Source: Bacillota bacterium
GTDB taxonomy: Bacteria > Bacillota > Clostridia > Clostridiales > Clostridiaceae
Length of the DNA: 8,494 bases
Direction of reading: 5' to 3'
Assembly: GCA_023417975.1 (NCBI GenBank)
Contig: JAEZDX010000617.1
Coordinates: forward strand, 1-8,494
A program made the position numbers and the translations under genes. The notes beneath the pieces were generated by a model. It saw only the letters and a program-made list of their open reading frames with translations. It was not told the DNA's origin and did no database searches. How positions within the stretch are numbered: position 1 is the first letter of the stretch; each line of letters begins with the position of its first letter. Below are positions 5,420-8,494 of the stretch, one piece after another.

Positions 5420-6304
5420 ATGGATTATAATAAAATTGAGGACACGGTATTAAAGAAAGCTATGGAAGTGTTTAAGCAAAGTGCAGTGAATTTTTTTGGA
5501 ATTAATACAAAAATTATTGCAGCGGCAGAGACAGAAATAAAAAACATAGAGATTAAGACAAATTATATTGATTATCTGTTTTATACCGAGGATGGAAATT
5601 ATCTTCATTTTGAGTTTCAAACAACTAATAAAAGAGATGACTTGAAAAGATTTTTGTATTATGATGCTTCTTTATTTTATAAGGAAAAGCGGAAAGTCAG
5701 AACTATGGTAGTTTATTCATCTGATATAGATGATGTAGAAGAATATATAGATGCGGGAACAATCAAGTATAGTATAGAGCCATTTTATATGAGAGATCTT
5801 AATGGTGATGAAAAACTGGAATATTTGCAGAATAAAATTAAGAATAAGCTTAGCTTGACTAATGAGGATATTCTTTCTTTAACATTTTTACCATTAATGA
5901 AAAGTAAAAGTAGTAAAGGTGATAGAGCGATTAAGAGCATCGAAATGGTAGAGAATATAGAAGATGAAGCAACGAAGCTGCAGTGTGTTAGTATGCTATA
6001 TGCTCTATTGGAGAAATTTGGGGATGAATCAAGCAGAGAAAAGCTGAAGGAGTTGATAAATATGACTGAAATAGGAAAAATGATTAGAGATGAAGCATTA
6101 AAAGAGGGAATAAAAGAGGGAGAAGCAAAGGGAAAAGCAAAGGGAAAAGCAGATATTGTAATAAAGTTACTATCTAAAAAGTTTAAAGAACTTCCTGACA
6201 AATATGCTATTGAGATAAGGAAGCTTTCTGAAAAAGATCTAGATGTTATTGCTACTGATATATTTGAAATTGAGAAGGTAGAGGACTTGGAAAGATACTT
6301 TTAA
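5420..6304 (+). CDS. Rpn/YhgA-like PD-(D/E)XK nuclease (transposase-associated family)
   Basis: 294 residues from ATG 5420; a TTG at 5399 is in frame but the protein-family start MDYNKIEDTVLKKAMEVF is at the ATG. The nuclease core is at residues 50-67: D51 (IDYLFY), then HFE65FQ67, the D...ExQ variant of PD-(D/E)XK seen in this family. Residues 75-135 continue the fold (LYYDASLFYKEKRKV, TMVVYSSD). A charged linker EGIKEGEAKGKAKGKA (about residues 227-242) contains two exact 12-base repeats (6125-6148). The last 50 residues (IVIKLLSKKF...VEDLERYF) are the family's helical tail. E. coli Rpn proteins cut DNA and promote RecA-independent recombination; here the role is inferred. The ribosome binding site is weak. 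A truncated copy of the tail sits at 2092-2223, showing this family has been duplicated or moved locally. A strong terminator follows. Confidence 0.85.
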   Translation: MDYNKIEDTVLKKAMEVFKQSAVNFFGINTKIIAAAETEIKNIEIKTNYIDYLFYTEDGNYLHFEFQTTNKRDDLKRFLYYDASLFYKEKRKVRTMVVYSSDIDDVEEYIDAGTIKYSIEPFYMRDLNGDEKLEYLQNKIKNKLSLTNEDILSLTFLPLMKSKSSKGDRAIKSIEMVENIEDEATKLQCVSMLYALLEKFGDESSREKLKELINMTEIGKMIRDEALKEGIKEGEAKGKAKGKADIVIKLLSKKFKELPDKYAIEIRKLSEKDLDVIATDIFEIEKVEDLERYF

Positions 6305-6325
6305 AGCGAATCAAAAACAATTCAG

Positions 6326-6365
6326 AGGATCCGGTTAGGGTAAAACTTAACTGGGGTCCTTTTTT
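6326..6365 (+). terminator. rho-independent terminator after the nuclease gene (in repeat copy A)
   Basis: AGGATCC (6326-6332) pairs with GGGTCCT (6354-6360) with one G-U pair. An inner GTTA/TAAC stem extends it and six Ts run over 6360-6365. It lies 22 bases after the nuclease stop. The same hairpin recurs at 7370. Confidence 0.85.
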
Positions 6366-6446
6366 GTTCATATTAATATTAAGTTCGACATATTTCATCT
6401 TATCAAGCTATAACATACGTAGTATTATGTATATGGGGAAATCTAT
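6326..6446 (+). repeat. direct repeat copy A (terminator plus leader), about 121 bp
   Basis: Aligns without gaps to 7370-7490 at an offset of 1044 bases, about 88% identical by eye. It holds the terminator, an AAGTTCGACAT segment and a very conserved end, AGTATTATGTATATGGGGAA. The last part ends in a GGGGA that could be a ribosome binding site. Together copies A and B bracket the phosphatase gene. Confidence 0.8.
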
Positions 6447-6594
6447 ATGTTTTTAAAATATGTAATAAAGCCTATGATTCCATTCAAATGGATTGAAGAC
6501 CAAATCTTATTATAAAGATACAATTTCAAATATGGCGGATGATAGGAAGGCTGATTGGAGCGAGTTAAATAGGGTGTTTTTTAATAGTTTATAG
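6447..6594 (+). pseudogene. two short overlapping ORFs, perhaps one broken small gene (unidentified)
   Basis: An ATG at 6447, 8 bases after GGGGA (6435-6439), opens 22 codons (MFLKYVIKPMIPFKWIEDQ...) to a TAA at 6513-6515. The next frame is open from 6478 to a TAG at 6592-6594 and includes YYKDTISNMADDRKADWSEL. Both peptides look protein-like, and one frameshift near 6505-6513 would join them into about 48 residues. It could be a decayed small gene or two chance ORFs. It ends 14 bases before the phosphatase start; apart from these ORFs the spacer shows only a small TCCATT-CA-AATGGA dyad at 6479-6492. Confidence 0.25.
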
Positions 6595-6608
6595 TTAGGA
6601 GAGAATAT

Positions 6609-7304
6609 ATGAATCGATTTTTATTAAGTGGTACCCTCAACACACGTGATTTAGGAGGCTATCCTTTAGAGTGCAAAAAAGAAACAGCATATAAGGCATT
6701 TATACGAAGCGATGTTCCGCTTCAAGTTTCAGAAAATGATAAGAAGTTATTATTAGCCAATAACATAACGACAATTATTGATTTGAGAAATGATTATGAG
6801 GTTCAAAGCAGACCATGTGGTTTGAAATTTGATGAAGATTTTCAATACTATCATTGTAAGGTGTATGGTGATGGACGCCTGCCGCTTAGCGTTGAGGATG
6901 TTCCCGATTCATATTTTGAAATGATAGACGAGCAAAAATCCATACTAAATATAATGAGAATATTTGCAAAAGCGAGAAGTGGTGTCCTATACCATTGTGC
7001 AGTAGGCAAGGATAGGACAGGCGTAATTTCTGCATTGCTGCTGCTGTTAGCCGGTGTTAATAAAACATATATTTTAGAAGACTATAAAATTTCACAAGTA
7101 TATTTAGCAGCAGTATTGAAACAGTTTTGTGAGAGCAACAAGAACGTTGATATAAATATTGTAACTCCGAAACCGGAATATATGGACAAATTTTTGGACA
7201 TGTTCCGGCAAAAATATAACAATGTAGAACAGTATCTTACTCAAATTGGTTTAACTGAAATTGAAGTGCTGCAAATAAAAAACAAGTTAACAAATGCTGT
7301 ATAG
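6609..7304 (+). CDS. protein tyrosine phosphatase, HCxxGKDRTG type (Y_phosphatase3-like)
   Basis: 231 residues. The P-loop HCAVGKDRTG is at 129-138, with C130 the nucleophile and R136 the phosphate-binding Arg; the K134-D135 pair places it with the MptpB/LipA-like bacterial tyrosine or phosphoinositide phosphatases. The N-terminal NTRDLGGY (11-18) and the IRSD (32-35) and IDLR (57-60) strands are also typical of this family. No signal peptide is seen, so it should be cytosolic; some relatives are secreted, which cannot be excluded. The start ATG at 6609 follows AGGAGAG (6597-6603). The substrate is unknown. The gene is alone between repeat copies A and B, each carrying a terminator, so it forms an isolated unit with its promoter probably between 6366 and 6596. 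Confidence 0.88.
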   Translation: MNRFLLSGTLNTRDLGGYPLECKKETAYKAFIRSDVPLQVSENDKKLLLANNITTIIDLRNDYEVQSRPCGLKFDEDFQYYHCKVYGDGRLPLSVEDVPDSYFEMIDEQKSILNIMRIFAKARSGVLYHCAVGKDRTGVISALLLLLAGVNKTYILEDYKISQVYLAAVLKQFCESNKNVDINIVTPKPEYMDKFLDMFRQKYNNVEQYLTQIGLTEIEVLQIKNKLTNAV

Positions 7305-7369
7305 TTCAAGAATAATTGAAAATGTATTTTTTAGAATGAAACATAACATAACAGTTTAAAACAAATTAA

Positions 7370-7409
7370 AGGATCCGGTTAGGTTAAAACTTAACTCGGG
7401 TCCTTTTTT
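7370..7409 (+). terminator. rho-independent terminator after the phosphatase gene (in repeat copy B)
   Basis: AGGATCC (7370-7376) pairs with GGGTCCT (7398-7404), with an inner GTTA/TAAC extension and six Ts over 7404-7409. Two base changes from copy A keep the stem possible. It lies 65 bases after the phosphatase stop. Confidence 0.85.
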
Positions 7410-7490
7410 GTTTATAATATTATGAAGTTCGACATGTTTCATCTTATTATGCTATAGCATGAGTAGTATTATGTATATGGGGAAATTTAT
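7370..7490 (+). repeat. direct repeat copy B (terminator plus leader), about 121 bp
   Basis: Partner of 6326-6446, about 88% identical by eye with no gaps. The ATG used by the small ORF after copy A (6447) corresponds to ATA here. Instead an ATG at 7471 inside the repeat opens a 31-codon ORF that leads into the broken gene downstream. Confidence 0.8.
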
Positions 7491-7944
7491 ATATTTTAAA
7501 AAAAAGAAGATAGAAAGTTTAGAAAGGAATGTACTTCTGAAGGCGTATGAAGAAAATAATAGATAGTGCTTTTGATGCATCTATATATGATGTAAAGATA
7601 ACTGAGTGGAAGAAACAGGATGAGAAAGATTCAGCAATCCAGATATTTAATGAGTCCTAACGGCCCCAATAGATGTAATTAATGTATCTCCAGCTCCACA
7701 AAGTTTACCTACAAACGGTCACTCAAGCGGCTCAGGAAGTAGGTCCGATGGAAAAAAGTCGGAAAGCAATTATGTATTATTAGGTTATTTTGCTGAAGCG
7801 GTTGTTTATAGGACGTATGTTAAAAATTTCAAAGATGTTAAATGGGATTTTGAAAGCGCAAAGGATAAAGGTGCAACTCCAAAGGGATTGGCTTCAAAAG
7901 AACTTTCAAATCTTAAAGCAATATACCTACTTCAGATGGAATAA
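7471..7944 (+). pseudogene. broken unidentified gene in three overlapping frames
   Basis: Three open stretches follow each other with small overlaps. Frame 1, 7471-7566: begins MYMGKFIYF, then a lysine-rich stretch and ERNVLLKAYEENN. Frame 2, 7547-7660: 37 codons including DSAFDASIYDVKITEWKKQD. Frame 1 again, 7654-7944: no ATG, reading PIDVINVSPAPQSLPTNG, a Ser/Gly-rich stretch, then NYVLLGYFAEAVVYRTYV and DVKWDFESAKDKG. The overlaps and protein-like composition suggest one gene of about 150 codons split by frameshifts near 7555 and 7657. The Ser/Gly/Pro segment looks like a linker between two domains. No family is recognised. Separate small ORFs are the alternative for the first two pieces; the third has no start of its own. 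Confidence 0.5.
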
Positions 7945-8141
7945 TTGAATTTTTGCGATGCTTAAAGACTAACAATTGCAGAATAAAGGTCTTTTATAGT
8001 AGATAAAAGTAGAAAATTCAGTTTAAGAAAAGAATAATTCCAGCATTATCAGAGATGGACGTTGAAATACCTTGAAATTAATAGTAAGATTATGGTGATA
8101 ATTGCTACTGTAAGCACATTTTATGAAAAGAGATAAGGTAA
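7945..8141 (+). other. gene-free spacer with a weak promoter candidate before the Cro/CI gene
   Basis: No coding frame of interest is seen. TTGAAA (8062-8067) and TAAGAT (8085-8090) are 17 bases apart and could drive the small regulator at 8142, but the -10 is poor. A 6-bp stem AAAGAC/GTCTTT (7964-7969 and 7989-7994) with four Ts is too weak to call a terminator. Confidence 0.3.
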
Positions 8142-8330
8142 ATGCATGTAAGTTACAAAAAACTATGGAAAGCATTGATTGATAAAGATATGAAGAAAAA
8201 GGATCTGCAGGTAGCAGCAGGTATTGGTTGGACATCGGTAACGAAGATTTCCAAGGGTGAAACCGTAAGTATGGAAGTGTTAATGAAAGTATGTAAAGCT
8301 TCAAATTGCGATATTGGAGACATTGCGTAG
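8142..8330 (+). CDS. small Cro/CI-type HTH transcriptional regulator
   Basis: 62 residues, nearly all one helix-turn-helix domain. The order SYKKLWKALIDKDMKKKDLQ, then AAGIGWTSVTKISKGETVSM, then VLMKVCKASNCDIGDI matches the HTH_26 (Cro/C1-type) family common in Firmicutes, where proteins of about 65-75 residues end soon after CDIGDI. It is therefore close to full length, perhaps a few residues short. Such proteins often sit on mobile elements or beside restriction or recombination genes. The ribosome binding site is poor (AAGG at 8135-8138 is only 3 bases from the ATG), so the exact start is less sure. Its target is unknown, and the gene just downstream is one candidate. Confidence 0.82.
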   Translation: MHVSYKKLWKALIDKDMKKKDLQVAAGIGWTSVTKISKGETVSMEVLMKVCKASNCDIGDIA

Positions 8331-8386
8331 TTTATAAATAAAGATATGGAAATTACTTCTGAAGCATAAAGGAGTTAGTCAGACGG

Positions 8387-8494
8387 ATGGAATCAAATTA
8401 TAAAATTGAAAATAGTAACTTAAAGAATAATGAAATAAGGAATCTTTCTACAGCAAGGGTCCCTGTAGATTCGAAGGAAAGAGCCTTTTATATC
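8387..8494 (+). CDS. 5' part of an unidentified gene running off the right edge
   Basis: An ATG at 8387 opens 36 codons to the window end with no stop: MESNYKIENSNLKNNE, then RNLSTARVPVDSKERAFYI. AAAGGAG (8368-8374) lies 12 bases upstream, a slightly long but usable spacing. It lies 56 bases after the Cro/CI gene on the same strand, so they may be cotranscribed. No family can be named from this part. Confidence 0.5.
   Translation, partial: MESNYKIENSNLKNNEIRNLSTARVPVDSKERAFYI

Noticed and set aside
6125..6148. Two tandem 12-base repeats (GCAAAGGGAAAA) as a minisatellite
   Set aside because: They encode the AKGK linker typical of this nuclease family, so they belong to the coding sequence.
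5785..6201. Minus-strand ORF of 138 codons within the nuclease gene
   Set aside because: Its Ser/Phe/Pro-rich sequence mirrors the Glu/Lys/Gly-rich linker of the nuclease on the other strand.
7964..7998. Terminator after the broken gene
   Set aside because: The stem is only 6 bp with a 19-base loop and four Ts, too weak to call.
8023..8304. Minus-strand ORF of 93 codons over the Cro/CI gene
   Set aside because: Antisense to a clear HTH domain, with no family resemblance.
1..8494. CRISPR array, tRNA/rRNA genes or an intact insertion sequence
   Set aside because: No regularly spaced repeats, no clover-leaf or rRNA-like segments, and no DDE or HUH transposase frame were seen; the Rpn-like gene is a nuclease-family protein without visible terminal inverted repeats.

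Overview
The window is AT-rich DNA with strong AGGAGG-type ribosome binding sites and sigma-A-like promoters. Several protein families here are common in anaerobic Firmicutes: an HTH-desulfoferrodoxin fusion, a YhgA/Rpn-like nuclease with an EGxxEG linker, a HTH_26-type Cro/CI protein, and a MerR protein with a GyrI-like domain. A clostridial (Clostridia/Lachnospiraceae-like) chromosome is the best guess, but no species can be named. There are no rRNA or tRNA genes, CRISPR array or intact insertion sequence. The window looks like an accessory patchwork of short one- or two-gene units separated by terminators, repeats and gene remnants.

Layout. 1-1316: a possible gene tail, a small GIY-YIG-family protein (177-515), then an XRE/HTH-desulfoferrodoxin regulator (658-1236). 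A perfect 13-bp inverted repeat overlaps the probable extended -10 of the regulator gene, and a strong terminator follows it. 1331-3064: a stand-alone GyrI-like effector-binding protein on the minus strand faces away from a MerR/GyrI regulator on the plus strand. The gap between them holds a near-consensus promoter (1983-2011), related GTAAAT half-sites, a 21-codon ORF and a remnant of a nuclease C-terminus. 3083-3972: a promoter with the 19-bp spacer typical of MerR targets, fused to a terminator, lies directly before a CPBP (CAAX-type) membrane protease. 4110-5126: a minus-strand serine hydrolase of the beta-lactamase/class C family. 5420-6304: an Rpn/YhgA-like PD-(D/E)XK nuclease. 6609-7304: a tyrosine phosphatase of the HCxxGKDRTG type. 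7471-7944: a broken unidentified gene. 8142-8330: a small Cro/CI-type regulator. 8387-8494: the start of an unidentified gene that runs off the window.

How the parts relate. The clearest functional unit is MerR -> CPBP protease. The gene downstream of merR has its own long-spacer promoter, and the hairpin just past the -10 should stop read-through from merR while being cut by the promoter's own start site. Three repeat pairs are visible: a 45-nt terminator repeat (1271-1315 and 3111-3155) bracketing gyrI-merR, an about 120-bp terminator-plus-leader repeat (6326-6446 and 7370-7490) bracketing the phosphatase gene, and the nuclease C-terminal segment (about 2122-2223 and 6203-6304). Repeats centred on terminators around single gene units suggest growth by homologous recombination or duplication between intergenic sequences. 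This is inference from one window.
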